The notes beneath the pieces are model-generated. The model saw only the letters and a list, made by a program, of their open reading frames with translations, had not been told where the DNA came from and did no database searches. A stretch of DNA of 64,000 bases from Pseudothioclava nitratireducens (lineage in GTDB: Bacteria; Pseudomonadota; Alphaproteobacteria; Rhodobacterales; Rhodobacteraceae). The stretch lies in NCBI RefSeq assembly GCF_029210495.1, contig NZ_JARGDK010000004.1, positions 245,772 through 309,771 of the forward strand, read 5' to 3'. Position 1 is the first letter of the stretch. Each line of letters starts with the position of its first letter. Below, in pieces: positions 53,677 through 63,026 of this stretch. A program made the translations under genes and the position numbers.

Positions 53677-53745
53677 TTTTGCATTTTGCAATGCAAATTG
53701 CAACTTCCGCAACGTCAAGTCATCCATATTGCAATCCATGCAAAA
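53677..53745. promoter_or_regulatory. TTGCAA-rich cluster upstream of quinone-oxidoreductase-like gene
   Basis: Repeated TTTTGCA, TTTTGCA, ATGCAAA and TTGCAA occur back-to-back at 53677-53703. A palindrome ATTGCAAT follows at 53728-53735 and ATGCAAAA near 53738. They resemble the TTTGCAAA half-sites upstream of pccB/pccR, so an ScfR-type or related regulator may bind here. Confidence 0.5.
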
Positions 53746-53768
53746 AAGATGATTCGGAGGTGTTTATA

Positions 53769-53804
53769 ATGGTTAACGCTGGACCTCTCCCGCGAAGCGT
53801 TTAA
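53769..53804 (+). CDS. Putative 11-residue leader ORF (MVNAGPLPRSV)
   Basis: ATG at 53769 to TAA at 53802 encodes MVNAGPLPRSV. CGGAGGTG about 8 nt upstream is the best ribosome-binding site in the neighbourhood, better than that of the downstream gene. It ends 7 nt before an ATG at 53811 and 39 nt before the likely start at 53844. It could couple translation or act as an attenuating leader peptide. Coding potential of so short an ORF is uncertain. Confidence 0.4.
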   Translation: MVNAGPLPRSV

Positions 53805-53843
53805 ATTCAAATGCCAGAAGAAGTTAACGGTTGGGACAGGATC

Positions 53844-54803
53844 ATGCGCGCCTTTCAGATCGCCGCAGCGGGTGCACCCCCGCAACTCGTGGAGATCGCC
53901 CCCGGACAGCCGGGGCCGGGCCAGTTGCGGATCTCTATCGCGGCCTGCGGGTTGAATTTCGCGGACCTGCTTATGATCGAGGGCAAGTATCAGGACACCC
54001 CCGAAGCGCCCTTTGTGATGGGCATGGAACTGGCCGGAACCGTCCTTGAGGCGGGCTCAGGAACAACGATCCGCCCCGGTACGCGCGTCGCGGTTTTCGC
54101 GGGACAAGGTGGGCTCGCCCAAGAGGGTATTTTCGACGAGAGCCGTTGCACGCCGATGCCCGACTCGATGAGCTTTTCCGAGGCAGCGGCGTTCCAGATC
54201 GCTTACGGCACCTCGCACGTGGCATTGGCGGATCGCGCGGCGTTAAAGCCCGGCGAAACCCTTGTCGTGCTTGGCGCGGCTGGGGGCGTTGGACTCACGG
54301 CGGTCGAGATCGGCAAGCGGATGGGCGCAAAGGTCATCGCCTGCGCGCGCGGTGCCGACAAGCTGCGCGTTGCCCAAGAGGCGGGCGCCGACGTGCTGAT
54401 CGACACCGAGACGCCCGATCTCAAGTCAGCGCTGCGGGCCGAAGGCGGCGCGGATGTGGTCTATGATGCGATCGGGGGCGATGCCGGGAGCGCCGCGTTC
54501 CGCGCGCTCAATCCGGGCGGGCGGTTTCTCGTGATCGGCTTCGCCAGCGGCGCGCATCCCGAGATCCGTCTCAATCATGCGCTGGTCAAGAATATCGCCA
54601 TTCACGGGCTGTATTGGGGGGGCTATCTCAAGCTGGACCCCGAACGGCTCAAGGCTTCGATGACGCAATTGTTCAACTGGTTCGAGCAGGGCGGATTGCG
54701 CCCGCATATCTCGGCCGAATTCCCGCTCGAACAGGCCGCAGAGGCGCTCGAGATGCTGCGCGCCCGGCGCTCGACCGGCAAGGTCGTCGTGCGCGTGGAA
54801 TAA
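53844..54803 (+). CDS. NADPH:quinone oxidoreductase family protein
   Basis: A 319-residue medium-chain dehydrogenase/reductase without zinc ligands. An N-terminal GroES-like fold (GLNFADLLMIEGKYQDTP) is followed by a Rossmann domain (VVLGAAGGVGLTAVEIGKRMGAKVIACARG). It probably reduces quinones or enoyl-type substrates with NADPH; AcuI-type acryloyl-CoA reductases are a related alternative. I prefer the ATG at 53844 (MRAFQIAAAG). An ATG at 53811 is in frame but poorly placed for a ribosome-binding site. Confidence 0.85.
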   Translation: MRAFQIAAAGAPPQLVEIAPGQPGPGQLRISIAACGLNFADLLMIEGKYQDTPEAPFVMGMELAGTVLEAGSGTTIRPGTRVAVFAGQGGLAQEGIFDESRCTPMPDSMSFSEAAAFQIAYGTSHVALADRAALKPGETLVVLGAAGGVGLTAVEIGKRMGAKVIACARGADKLRVAQEAGADVLIDTETPDLKSALRAEGGADVVYDAIGGDAGSAAFRALNPGGRFLVIGFASGAHPEIRLNHALVKNIAIHGLYWGGYLKLDPERLKASMTQLFNWFEQGGLRPHISAEFPLEQAAEALEMLRARRSTGKVVVRVE

Positions 54804-54928
54804 TTCAGCGGCCCTCACACAAAATTCGGCGGGCGATGCTTGAAAACATGCGCGCGCCTGCCAATATCGAAGCCAAATGCGGGGTCGTCAGGGCGGCGCC
54901 GCACCTTAGGGACAACACGGAGAGAGAG

Positions 54929-55648
54929 ATGGCTCAATACGATACGCTGCATCGCACGCAGGCTGGCACCCGCAGTGCCATGATCGACGAGGGTCTGCGC
55001 GCCCATATGAACAAGGTCTATGGCCTGATGTCCGTCGGCATGCTGATCACCGGCGCCGTGGCCTATGCGGTCGGCACGAATGAGCAGCTTCTGATGGCAA
55101 TCTTCGGTTCGGGCCTGAAATGGGTTGTCATGTTCGCGCCCCTCGCCGTGGTCTTCGCCTTCGGCGCCATGCTCCACAAGATGTCGGCCAACACCGCGCG
55201 GGCCGTATTCCTCGGCTATTCGGCGCTCATGGGCCTGTCGATCAGCTTCATCTTCGCGGCCTATACCGGCATTTCGATCGCGCAAACCTTCCTCGTGACG
55301 GCTATCGCCTTCGCGGGTCTGTCGCTCTACGGCTACACCACCAAGCGCAACCTGTCGGCGATGGGGTCGTTCCTGATGATGGGTCTGATCGGCCTGATCG
55401 TCGCCTCGATCGTGAACATCTTCCTCGCGTCCAGCGCGATGGCCTTCGCGATCTCGGTGATCGGCGTGCTGATCTTCGCGGGCCTCACCGCCTATGACAC
55501 GCAGAACATCAAGAACACCTATCTGCAACTCGCGCAGACCGATCAGGAATTCCTCGGCAAGGCCGCCATCCTCGGCGCGCTGCAGCTCTACCTCGACTTC
55601 CTGAACATGTTCATGTTCCTGCTGCAATTCCTCGGCAATCGCGAGTAA
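54929..55648 (+). CDS. Bax inhibitor-1/YccA family membrane protein
   Basis: A 239-residue protein with seven predicted helices from about residue 30, and a C-terminal ETYLDFLN-like end (LQLYLDFLNMFMFLLQFLG) typical of the BI-1/TMBIM family. Bacterial members behave as pH-sensitive Ca2+ leak channels or modulate FtsH. The ATG at 54929 follows CGGAGAG; open reading upstream belongs to another frame overlapping the previous gene. Confidence 0.92.
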   Translation: MAQYDTLHRTQAGTRSAMIDEGLRAHMNKVYGLMSVGMLITGAVAYAVGTNEQLLMAIFGSGLKWVVMFAPLAVVFAFGAMLHKMSANTARAVFLGYSALMGLSISFIFAAYTGISIAQTFLVTAIAFAGLSLYGYTTKRNLSAMGSFLMMGLIGLIVASIVNIFLASSAMAFAISVIGVLIFAGLTAYDTQNIKNTYLQLAQTDQEFLGKAAILGALQLYLDFLNMFMFLLQFLGNRE

Positions 55649-55669
55649 TCGCTGCCAGAGACTGAAATG

Positions 55670-55700
55670 AGAAGCCCCGCCAAACGGCGGGGCTTCTGCT
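55670..55700 (+). terminator. Terminator between Bax-inhibitor-like gene and gap
   Basis: AGAAGCCCCGCC and GGCGGGGCTTCT form a perfect 12-bp stem with a 4-nt AAAC loop. It sits between convergent genes and can serve both strands; the T-run is weak on either side. Confidence 0.85.
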
Positions 55701-55707
55701 TTGGGGC

Positions 55708-56694
55708 TCAGCGCATCAGCGCCGCGACGTCGAGCATCCGGTTCGAGAAGCCCCACTCGTTGTCATACCAACCGAAGATCCGCACGAGACCCGCCGCCGC
55801 AACGCGCGTTTCGGGCAGGGCCATGATGACGCTTTCCGGGCGGGCGCGCAGGTCGGCACTCACCAGCGGCTGATCGGTCACCCCGATCACGCCCCCTGCC
55901 CCGCGGAGAGCGTCGTTGATCTCGCCCTCACTTGCCGGGCGATCCAGCAGGAGTGCGAGGTCCACCGCCGAGACGGAGGCCGTCGGCACCCGCACCGCCT
56001 GTGCGATGATCCGACCCGCGAGTTCGGGGAGCACCTGATCGAGCAGTTTGCCCGCCGAGGTCGTGGTCGGCACCATCGAGAGCGCCGCCGCGCGCGAGCG
56101 GGCGAAATCGGCCGCCGGCGCATCCACCGTAGGCTGGCTGCCGGTGTAGCAATGGATCGTCGTCATGGTGCCGCCCCGCAGCCCCCAGCGGTCATTCACA
56201 AAGCGCATCAGCGGCGCGAGCGCGTTGGTCGTGCAACTGGCATTTGAGACCACCGCCTGATCGCTCAGCCCGGCCTCGTTCGCGCCCAGCACCACGGTGT
56301 AATCCGCGGCTTCGGACGGGCCGGAAATCAGCACCCGGCGCGCGCCGGCGCGCAGCCCCGCCTCGGCCAGATCCCGCCCGCCCGCGCGACCGGTGCATTC
56401 CATCACCAGATCAGTATCCGACAGATCGAGGGCCGCCAGATCCGGCTCACGCGAGAGGCGCAAGCGGTGCCCGTCGATGACCAGCACACCGGCTTCCAGC
56501 GCGACCGCGCCCTTCCACGGGCCGAACACGCTGTCATATTCGAAGAGATAGGCGCACATCTCGGGCGCAGCGATGTCGTTGATCCCGACGATCTCGATCT
56601 GCGGCCAAAGCCGCCCGCCCCGCCGCCGATCCTCGGCCCAGGCCCGCAGAACGGATCGCCCGATCCGTCCAAATCCATTGATGAAAACGCGCAT
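55708..56694 (-). CDS. gap: Glyceraldehyde-3-phosphate dehydrogenase family protein
   Basis: A 328-residue GAPDH. INGFGRIGR is the NAD-binding start, SNASCTTN carries catalytic Cys154, and YDNEWGFSNRMLDV closes the domain. The sequence lacks adjacent pgk or tkt. It could be an erythrose-4-phosphate dehydrogenase-type or second GAPDH. GGAGGG lies before the ATG at 56694. Confidence 0.9.
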   Translation of the reverse strand: MRVFINGFGRIGRSVLRAWAEDRRRGGRLWPQIEIVGINDIAAPEMCAYLFEYDSVFGPWKGAVALEAGVLVIDGHRLRLSREPDLAALDLSDTDLVMECTGRAGGRDLAEAGLRAGARRVLISGPSEAADYTVVLGANEAGLSDQAVVSNASCTTNALAPLMRFVNDRWGLRGGTMTTIHCYTGSQPTVDAPAADFARSRAAALSMVPTTTSAGKLLDQVLPELAGRIIAQAVRVPTASVSAVDLALLLDRPASEGEINDALRGAGGVIGVTDQPLVSADLRARPESVIMALPETRVAAAGLVRIFGWYDNEWGFSNRMLDVAALMR

Positions 56695-56777
56695 GCGCCC
56701 TCCGCTGCTTTGCCCCTAACTAGCGCGGCGCGCAGCGGCCCGCAAAGCCGCATTTGATACGGATACAATGGCCGCGC

Positions 56778-58394
56778 TCAGCGCAGACCCCAGTCGAGAC
56801 GGATATCGTGCGCGTAACGGAACTCGGGTGGCAGCGTGGGCGCAGTCGCCTCGTCAATCTCGGCATGCACATTGACGGGCGGCGTGACGGTCGCGTCGCG
56901 GCCAAAGACGAAGCTCTGTTCCTCGACCAGCACCCGGTAGGCCTTGTTGAGCCGGAGCGCACGTTCGCGCGAGGGCGCGATGAGCTCATAGACCGTCTTG
57001 CCCGCAACGGCATCCGCGCGCAGCGCGCCGCCTTCGTCGAACCAACGGGCCCGCATCTCATCATTCGAGCGGAACTCATCCCCGCCGCCGGCCCGCGCAA
57101 GGTAAAGCGCGATCTCGCCCGCCTCTTGACCGAGGTTCGGCGCATCATGCTGCGCATGCAGGTCGATATAGCCCCAGCCCGCCGCCCCCGTCATCTTGCG
57201 CGGGAAGGCCCATGTCTGGTCGATATTCGCCCCCGCAGAGGTATGACAGCCCCGGCAGAAGAAGAGTTCCTCATTGGTTTGCGGGCGTAGGTGTCCGCCG
57301 CGATCCTCGATGAAGGCAAGCAGGGTCCAGCCTTGCCCGTTATCCATCCCGCGATCCCCCAGATCGACAAAACGCGGCAGGTTTTCGTCCGTTTTCTCCT
57401 GCCGTTCATTGCCATAGCGCGAGGCGATCTGCGGGATCGACAGCTCGCGCGATTTCACCATGTAGCGCAGTTCTTTCATGCGCCGGGCGGGCGCGATCTC
57501 ATCCCCGCTCACACCGACATAGCGCACCGAATGGAGAAACTCCGTCCCCTCGGGATAAATCATCCGCGTGACGGGATGGTCCGAGGCCGCCCCCAGATAG
57601 GTCTCGCGGCGCACGATTTCGCGGGCCTCGCCCAGCACCCCGTCGCCATCCAGATCGGCGCCGACGATGCGCTCATCCACGGGCGGCAGGGTGATCCGGT
57701 CGAGATCCTGAAATGCGAGTTCCAGCAAGGCGAGATTGGCAAAATAGACGTCGCGGCTCTCCGTTCCGTCGGCGGCAGTGTAGAATTTCGGCGCGAGACG
57801 GATCAGCACATCATCCGTCGAGCCATTGGTCGGCCAGAAGGTCGAGGGTTGCGGCTTGTAGTTGAAGGCCACCCACCATGACCCATCGCGGGCCAGCCCT
57901 TCGGCATCGAAGGCCGCCGCGCCCTCGGCATAGCCTTCGAGATCAGGCACCCAGCCCGCGAAGCCTTGGGCCGCCAGACGTCCGGCCAGATCCGAATAAT
58001 TGTCCTGACCGATCCAGTCGAGAATGGCCTCATCCGCAATCGCCGCGACCTCGGCGGAGCGGTCAATGAAGAGGTTTGCGTAGTGATTCGTGAGCCCCGC
58101 CTCCGAGAAGGCATATTCGGCCTGAAGCCCGCCATCTTGCATGAAATTGGGGCGCGTGCGGTCGCTGTTCGACTGGTGGCAGACATAGCAGGGATTATGG
58201 CGCCCCTCGATCTTGGTGTAGCACATGGGCGGCACCGGAGCTTCGGCATTATAGCGCCGTCCCGCCTCCGCCAGATCGGTCGAAGCCGGGCGCAGTGCCA
58301 TCAGCGCGGCGGTATCGAGCGCCGAGAGGTCCTGCGCGGTCAACGGCAAGGGGATCGCACAAAACAAAAGACCGGAGAGGGTCAGCGAACGCAT
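56778..58394 (-). CDS. Exported di-haem protein of unknown function
   Basis: A 538-residue protein with a Sec signal peptide (MRSLTLSGLLFCAIPLPLTA). Two haem c motifs occur: CYVCH (residues 69-73) and CRGCH (380-384). An EF-hand-like loop DLDGDGVLGEAREI lies between them. No standard cytochrome domain is recognised. It follows the phoX-like gene on the same strand, 69 nt downstream with a hairpin terminator in the gap, and has AAGGAGC before the ATG at 58394. Candidate roles include a periplasmic oxidoreductase or peroxidase; neither is shown. Confidence 0.75.
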   Translation of the reverse strand: MRSLTLSGLLFCAIPLPLTAQDLSALDTAALMALRPASTDLAEAGRRYNAEAPVPPMCYTKIEGRHNPCYVCHQSNSDRTRPNFMQDGGLQAEYAFSEAGLTNHYANLFIDRSAEVAAIADEAILDWIGQDNYSDLAGRLAAQGFAGWVPDLEGYAEGAAAFDAEGLARDGSWWVAFNYKPQPSTFWPTNGSTDDVLIRLAPKFYTAADGTESRDVYFANLALLELAFQDLDRITLPPVDERIVGADLDGDGVLGEAREIVRRETYLGAASDHPVTRMIYPEGTEFLHSVRYVGVSGDEIAPARRMKELRYMVKSRELSIPQIASRYGNERQEKTDENLPRFVDLGDRGMDNGQGWTLLAFIEDRGGHLRPQTNEELFFCRGCHTSAGANIDQTWAFPRKMTGAAGWGYIDLHAQHDAPNLGQEAGEIALYLARAGGGDEFRSNDEMRARWFDEGGALRADAVAGKTVYELIAPSRERALRLNKAYRVLVEEQSFVFGRDATVTPPVNVHAEIDEATAPTLPPEFRYAHDIRLDWGLR

Positions 58395-58405
58395 GGGAAG
58401 CTCCT

Positions 58406-58443
58406 TGAAAAACGGCGGGGCAGTCCTCGACCGCCCCGCCTTT
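58406..58443 (-). terminator. Terminator/attenuator between phoX-like and di-haem genes
   Basis: On the minus strand GGCGGGGC and GCCCCGCC pair (58440-58414) and are followed by GTTTTTC. The di-haem gene is thus expressed by read-through or from its own promoter. Confidence 0.8.
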
Positions 58444-58463
58444 GGTCAGACCGGATCAGGCGA

Positions 58464-60029
58464 TCACATGGTCACGCGCGCGGGCGTCCACAGCCACATC
58501 GCGTTGTTCTCGTGGTTGCCAGTATCCTCGCCGATCAGCACCGAGCCGTTGCCCAGCACCACGATATTATCTGGGTTCGAAATGCCCTCGATATCGCAGG
58601 AATTCGCTTCGGCGTTCTTGTCATAGGCACCGCCCGCGACGACCGGGATCATGGTCGAGACGTTGAAGTTGCTGTCGAGTTTGAACTCGTAGACCACACC
58701 GCATTTGTTCTCGCCCACGCGGATGTCACCCGCGTCATCGGACATGCCCTTGGCGACTTCGGACATCGCCATATACATGAACGGGACCGACCCATCGGCT
58801 GCCGCCTCGAGGTTGATGTTCACGCCTTCCATCTTGCGGAATTCGGCGGTCGCGCCTTTGGCCTTGGCAGCCTTGCGGCTTTCGAGGAAGGCCACGCGGT
58901 TGTCGGCAGCCTCGCCATGGGCCCACGCCGCGACCTGCTCATCCGAGATATAGGAGCTGGCGCCCGCCGCGAAATCGTCTTGCGAGATGCCGTCATATTC
59001 GGCGATCCAGCCGGCGATCTCGGCATTGGTGCCATGGGCCAGTTCGATCCATGCGATCTGGAAGCCCGCCTCGGCGGCAGGCGTGCCCGGCTCGGCCATC
59101 TGGGTCATCTTGGCGGCGTAAAGCGTGCCCGACGACAGATCACCCGCGCGATCCGCGACGAACTTGTAGAAGACCACGTCGGTGCCGTCATCCGAAAGGT
59201 AGACCGTGCGCTGATCGGGCATCACGACCGCGTTCTCGTGGCTGAAGCGGCCCAACGCGAAGAGCTTGGTCGGCATCGGCTTCTTGCCCGCCGGGTTGGC
59301 GATTTCCACGATGTAGCCATAGCGGTAGGGGTTCGGGTAATGGCCCAGATACCCTTCGAGCGCGGCCACGTCGCCGATCTCTTCATATTCGGGATTGTTC
59401 CAGTCGGCGGTCTCGTCGAAATAGAGTTCTTCCGAGGTGAGCGGCGTGTTCCACGGGCTCAGCGTGCCAAAGCAGTTGACCCAGGTGCCCTCGACGCCCG
59501 AGAAATCGAGCATCATTGCATCGGCCTGATCGACCGCCCAGAGCCCATCCTCCGAGCGCGTCATGCGCACCCGCGACATCCCGCCGGGGCGGTCTTCCCA
59601 GTTGGTGAAGAGGTAGCCCTCATTGGCGCCGGTGCGCACGAAGGCGTTGAAGTCGGGATCATTGGAAACCTTGATCTCGCCCCCAGCACCGGTGATCTTG
59701 CCGATCTTGTCGAAATCGCCCTCCTGCACGAGCACCTGATAGGCCCCGAAAGCAGTCTTGACGATCTTCTTCTCGTCGCCCTCGGGCGCGGTCATGGCAC
59801 CCGCCGTAAAATCCGCATTGGCGACGACGCCCACGGTTGCCTTGGCGAATTCCGTATCCAGATCGTCCGCCGGGTGCTGGACGTTGAAGAACAGGTCGTC
59901 CCCTTCGAGGAACATCCCGGTGATCTCGCCCCCGAGCGGCACGGTCGCGACACGGTTCAGCGTGTCGGCGAAAGCGGGCGTGGTGAGCGCGGTGGACAAG
60001 GCGAGCAGAGTGACAAATGCCGGTTTCAT
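58464..60029 (-). CDS. PhoX-like (DUF839) exported protein
   Basis: A 521-residue protein of the DUF839/PhoX superfamily. CFGTLSPWNTPLTSEELYFD and FALGRFSHENA match PhoX metal-site segments (C-x-G-x-x-PW, GRFxHE). PhoX alkaline phosphatases bind Fe and Ca and release phosphate from organophosphates. The signal peptide (MKPAFVTLLALSTALTTPAF) is Sec-type with no twin Arg, whereas classical PhoX uses Tat. The downstream gene encodes a di-haem protein. Phosphatase activity is therefore not assured. GGAG lies before the ATG at 60029. Confidence 0.75.
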   Translation of the reverse strand: MKPAFVTLLALSTALTTPAFADTLNRVATVPLGGEITGMFLEGDDLFFNVQHPADDLDTEFAKATVGVVANADFTAGAMTAPEGDEKKIVKTAFGAYQVLVQEGDFDKIGKITGAGGEIKVSNDPDFNAFVRTGANEGYLFTNWEDRPGGMSRVRMTRSEDGLWAVDQADAMMLDFSGVEGTWVNCFGTLSPWNTPLTSEELYFDETADWNNPEYEEIGDVAALEGYLGHYPNPYRYGYIVEIANPAGKKPMPTKLFALGRFSHENAVVMPDQRTVYLSDDGTDVVFYKFVADRAGDLSSGTLYAAKMTQMAEPGTPAAEAGFQIAWIELAHGTNAEIAGWIAEYDGISQDDFAAGASSYISDEQVAAWAHGEAADNRVAFLESRKAAKAKGATAEFRKMEGVNINLEAAADGSVPFMYMAMSEVAKGMSDDAGDIRVGENKCGVVYEFKLDSNFNVSTMIPVVAGGAYDKNAEANSCDIEGISNPDNIVVLGNGSVLIGEDTGNHENNAMWLWTPARVTM

Positions 60030-60157
60030 GGCGAGCTCCGATTGAGTTGGCTATCGGAGCGCAGCGATACCGGCGAGGCGTGACGGTTTGACAACGCCCG
60101 CGTGAGCGTTTTGTGACAGCGCGGTCGGCCCCCGGCGACTGTCAGACTGCGCCAAAT

Positions 60158-60180
60158 GAAAAAGGCGCCCGATGGGCGCC
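60158..60180 (-). terminator. Terminator of the complex I accessory gene
   Basis: On the minus strand GGCGCCC and GGGCGCC pair around ATC, followed by five T residues. Confidence 0.85.
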
Positions 60181-60202
60181 CTCACTTCAAAAGTGATAAC
60201 GT

Positions 60203-60514
60203 TTAGTGGGTCCAGTTCGACCGGCGTCCGGAGGCGAAGTTCTCGCCATAGCCGCCGGGGCGGATATTGGCTGCGCGCTTATGGCCCTCAGTCACGACAT
60301 AATCGAGCCCGTGCTCTTTGGCGTAGGCTTCGGCGGCCTCGCGCGAGTCGAACTTAAGACGCACCTGCGATTGCGTGTCGCCCGAGCTGGTCCAGCCCAT
60401 CAGCGGATCGACCTCACGCGCGTCGGCATGGGCAAAGTCCAGATACCAGATCTTGGTCTTGGCCTGACCGGATTGCATCGCATTGCGGGCCGGTTGGTAG
60501 ATACGCGCGCGCAT
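60203..60514 (-). CDS. ETC complex I accessory subunit, NDUFS4-like
   Basis: A 103-residue protein of the ETC_C1_NDUFS4 family, an alphaproteobacterial complex I accessory subunit. [20 protein letters not shown] is the typical start, [22 protein letters not shown] and [18 protein letters not shown] segments follow. The start at 60514 is chosen because GGAGGG precedes it. It is distant from any nuo operon here, as usual for this subunit. Confidence 0.92.
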   Translation of the reverse strand: MRARIYQPARNAMQSGQAKTKIWYLDFAHADAREVDPLMGWTSSGDTQSQVRLKFDSREAAEAYAKEHGLDYVVTEGHKRAANIRPGGYGENFASGRRSNWTH

Positions 60515-60842
60515 GGGGGTCCCTCCAGAAAACACAGCCTTTTCTAGTCATTCGACGCGAAAGCGCAAGCCCCAAGGGGCGTTTCCATGTCATCATGGCG
60601 AGAATTGACTGCCGACCGGCTTGGGGAGCGAGGGGTGGGGTGGTGCGCCGGTCGGCAGCCCTATTGCTGCTTGCCAGAACAATTTAGGAACAACAACCGG
60701 ATTGCGCAATGCAAATATCGCGCATCCACATGATTTTAAATGTAAAATTCAACACACCACTTCATCGTTCATTAACCTTTCCCGCAAGCCCTTGAAAGAG
60801 AACGAAAAGAGATCAACTATAGGGCCAGCGAAAGGTGCCGCG
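60515..60842. other. Divergent region before uvrB with a G-rich-loop hairpin
   Basis: No gene is seen. CTGCCGACCGGC (60609-60620) and GCCGGTCGGCAG (60647-60658) are perfect 12-bp arms. The 26-nt loop contains three GGGG runs plus a GG (GGGGAGCGAGGGGTGGGGTGG), a potential G-quadruplex. No T-run follows. An AT-rich stretch (60725-60780) may hold the uvrB promoter. Confidence 0.6.
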
Positions 60843-63026
60843 ATGCCTCATAATAATGCCAACCTGCCGACGGACCGCCCCGACGTTCTGACCCGCCCCA
60901 AGCTTGAGGGTGGGAAACGTTTTGTTATGAAGACCGAATTCGCGGCGGCGGGCGATCAGCCGACGGCGATTGCAGAGCTTTCGGCGGGAATCGACGGTGG
61001 CGAGCGCGATCAGGTGCTTCTCGGGGCGACGGGCACCGGCAAGACGTTCACCATGGCGAAGGTCATCGAGGAAACCCAACGCCCCGCCATCATCCTTGCG
61101 CCCAACAAAACGCTGGCTGCACAATTATACGGCGAATTCAAGGGCTTCTTCCCCGATAACTCGGTTGAGTATTTCGTCTCCTATTACGATTACTACCAAC
61201 CCGAGGCCTATGTCGCACGCACCGACACCTATATCGAGAAAGAATCGCAGATCAACGAACAGATCGACCGGATGCGCCACTCGGCAACGCGGGCGCTTCT
61301 GGAGCGTGACGATGTGATCATCGTGGCGTCGGTCTCGTGCATTTACGGCATCGGCTCGGTCGAGACCTATTCGGCGATGACGCAGGACCTCCGGGTGGGA
61401 GACCTGATCGAGCAGCGCAAATTCCTGCAAGAACTGGTCGCGCAGCAATACAAACGACTCGACGCCGCCTTCCAGCGCGGATCATTCCGGGTCAAGGGCG
61501 ACACGGTGGACCTGTGGCCCGCCCACCTCGAGGATCGCGCCTGGCGTTTCAGTTTCTTCGGCGAAGAGCTTGAGGCGATTACCGAATTTGACCCGCTGAC
61601 AGGCAAGAAGACCGACGATTTCGAGGTCGTCCGCATCTACGCGAACTCGCACTACGTCACCCCCCGCCCGACGCTGCAACAGGCGATCAAGGGCATCCGG
61701 GCAGAGTTGCAGCACCGGCTTAAACAGCTCAACGACGAGGGCAAGTTGCTTGAAGCACAGCGCCTTGAGCAACGCACGAATTTCGATCTCGAGATGCTGG
61801 AGGCCACCGGCGTGTGCAACGGGATCGAGAACTATTCGCGCTATCTGACGGGACGCGCGCCCGGCGAGCCGCCGCCCACCCTGTTCGAATTCATCCCCGA
61901 CAATGCCATCGTTTTCGCCGACGAATCCCACGTCACCGTTCCGCAGATCGGCGGCATGTATCGAGGCGACTATCGGCGCAAATCGGTGCTGGCCGAGCAT
62001 GGCTTCCGCCTGCCGTCTTGCACCGACAACCGGCCGCTCAAATTCGAGGAATGGGACGCGATGCGCCCGCAATCGGTCTTTGTATCGGCAACGCCTGCCG
62101 CGTGGGAGATGGAGCAGGCGGGCGGCGTCTTCACCGAACAGGTGATCCGCCCCACCGGCCTTCTGGACCCCGAGGTGGAGATCCGCCCGGTCGAGACGCA
62201 GGTGGACGATCTGCTCGACGAGATTCGCAAGGTCACCGCCAAAGGGCTGCGCGTGCTCTGCACGACGCTGACCAAACGCATGTCCGAGGACCTGACCGAA
62301 TACCTCCACGAACAGGGCGTGCGCGTGCGCTATATGCACTCGGATATCGACACGATCGAACGGATCGAAATCCTACGCGACCTGCGCTTGGGCGCCTTTG
62401 ACGTGCTGGTGGGCATCAACCTGCTGCGCGAGGGGCTCGACATCCCGGAATGCGGGCTTGTGGCCATTCTGGACGCGGATAAGGAGGGCTTCCTGCGCTC
62501 GGAAACCTCGCTGATCCAGACCATCGGGCGCGCGGCCCGTAACGCGGACGGGCGGGTCATCATGTATGCCGACAGGATCACCGGCTCGATGGAGCGCGCC
62601 ATCGGCGAAACCAACCGTCGCCGCGCCAAGCAGATCGCTTATAACGAGGAACACGGCATCACCCCGCAGACCGTGCGCAAGAATGTCGAGGACGTTCTGG
62701 CCGGCCTCTATGCGGGCGACACCGATATGGCGCGTGTCACCGCTCAGGTTGAATTTGTGAAACCCGGCGCCAATCTGGAGGCCCATCTGGGCGAGCTTCG
62801 GTCGAAAATGCGCAAAGCTGCCGAGGATCTGGAATTCGAGGAAGCGGCCCGCCTGCGTGATGAGATCAAGCGGCTGGAGGCGGTGGACCTTGCGATCCAT
62901 GACGACCCGCTGGCGCGTCAATCCGCAGTCGAGGCCGCCGCCGAAGAGGCCGTGCGCGTGAAGGGGCGCTCGACCGCCGGACGGCCCGGGCAACGCGGGG
63001 GGATCAAGCGCAGGAAGGGCAGATGA
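60843..63026 (+). CDS. uvrB: Excinuclease ABC subunit B
   Basis: A 727-residue UvrB, the damage-verifying helicase-like subunit of nucleotide excision repair. GATGTGKT (residues 61-68) is Walker [12 protein letters not shown] forms the beta-hairpin, and QTIGRAARN is motif VI. The C-terminal UVR domain ([20 protein letters not shown]) contacts UvrC. The start is the ATG at 60843, with AAAGGTG ahead; the open frame upstream is noncoding. No SOS (LexA) box is clear. Its stop overlaps the next gene by ATGA. Confidence 0.96.
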   Translation: MPHNNANLPTDRPDVLTRPKLEGGKRFVMKTEFAAAGDQPTAIAELSAGIDGGERDQVLLGATGTGKTFTMAKVIEETQRPAIILAPNKTLAAQLYGEFKGFFPDNSVEYFVSYYDYYQPEAYVARTDTYIEKESQINEQIDRMRHSATRALLERDDVIIVASVSCIYGIGSVETYSAMTQDLRVGDLIEQRKFLQELVAQQYKRLDAAFQRGSFRVKGDTVDLWPAHLEDRAWRFSFFGEELEAITEFDPLTGKKTDDFEVVRIYANSHYVTPRPTLQQAIKGIRAELQHRLKQLNDEGKLLEAQRLEQRTNFDLEMLEATGVCNGIENYSRYLTGRAPGEPPPTLFEFIPDNAIVFADESHVTVPQIGGMYRGDYRRKSVLAEHGFRLPSCTDNRPLKFEEWDAMRPQSVFVSATPAAWEMEQAGGVFTEQVIRPTGLLDPEVEIRPVETQVDDLLDEIRKVTAKGLRVLCTTLTKRMSEDLTEYLHEQGVRVRYMHSDIDTIERIEILRDLRLGAFDVLVGINLLREGLDIPECGLVAILDADKEGFLRSETSLIQTIGRAARNADGRVIMYADRITGSMERAIGETNRRRAKQIAYNEEHGITPQTVRKNVEDVLAGLYAGDTDMARVTAQVEFVKPGANLEAHLGELRSKMRKAAEDLEFEEAARLRDEIKRLEAVDLAIHDDPLARQSAVEAAAEEAVRVKGRSTAGRPGQRGGIKRRKGR

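Noticed and set aside
57966..60083. A 705-codon open frame antisense to the phoX-like and di-haem genes
   Set aside because: It spans two real genes with signal peptides and haem or metal motifs; its own translation is low-complexity.
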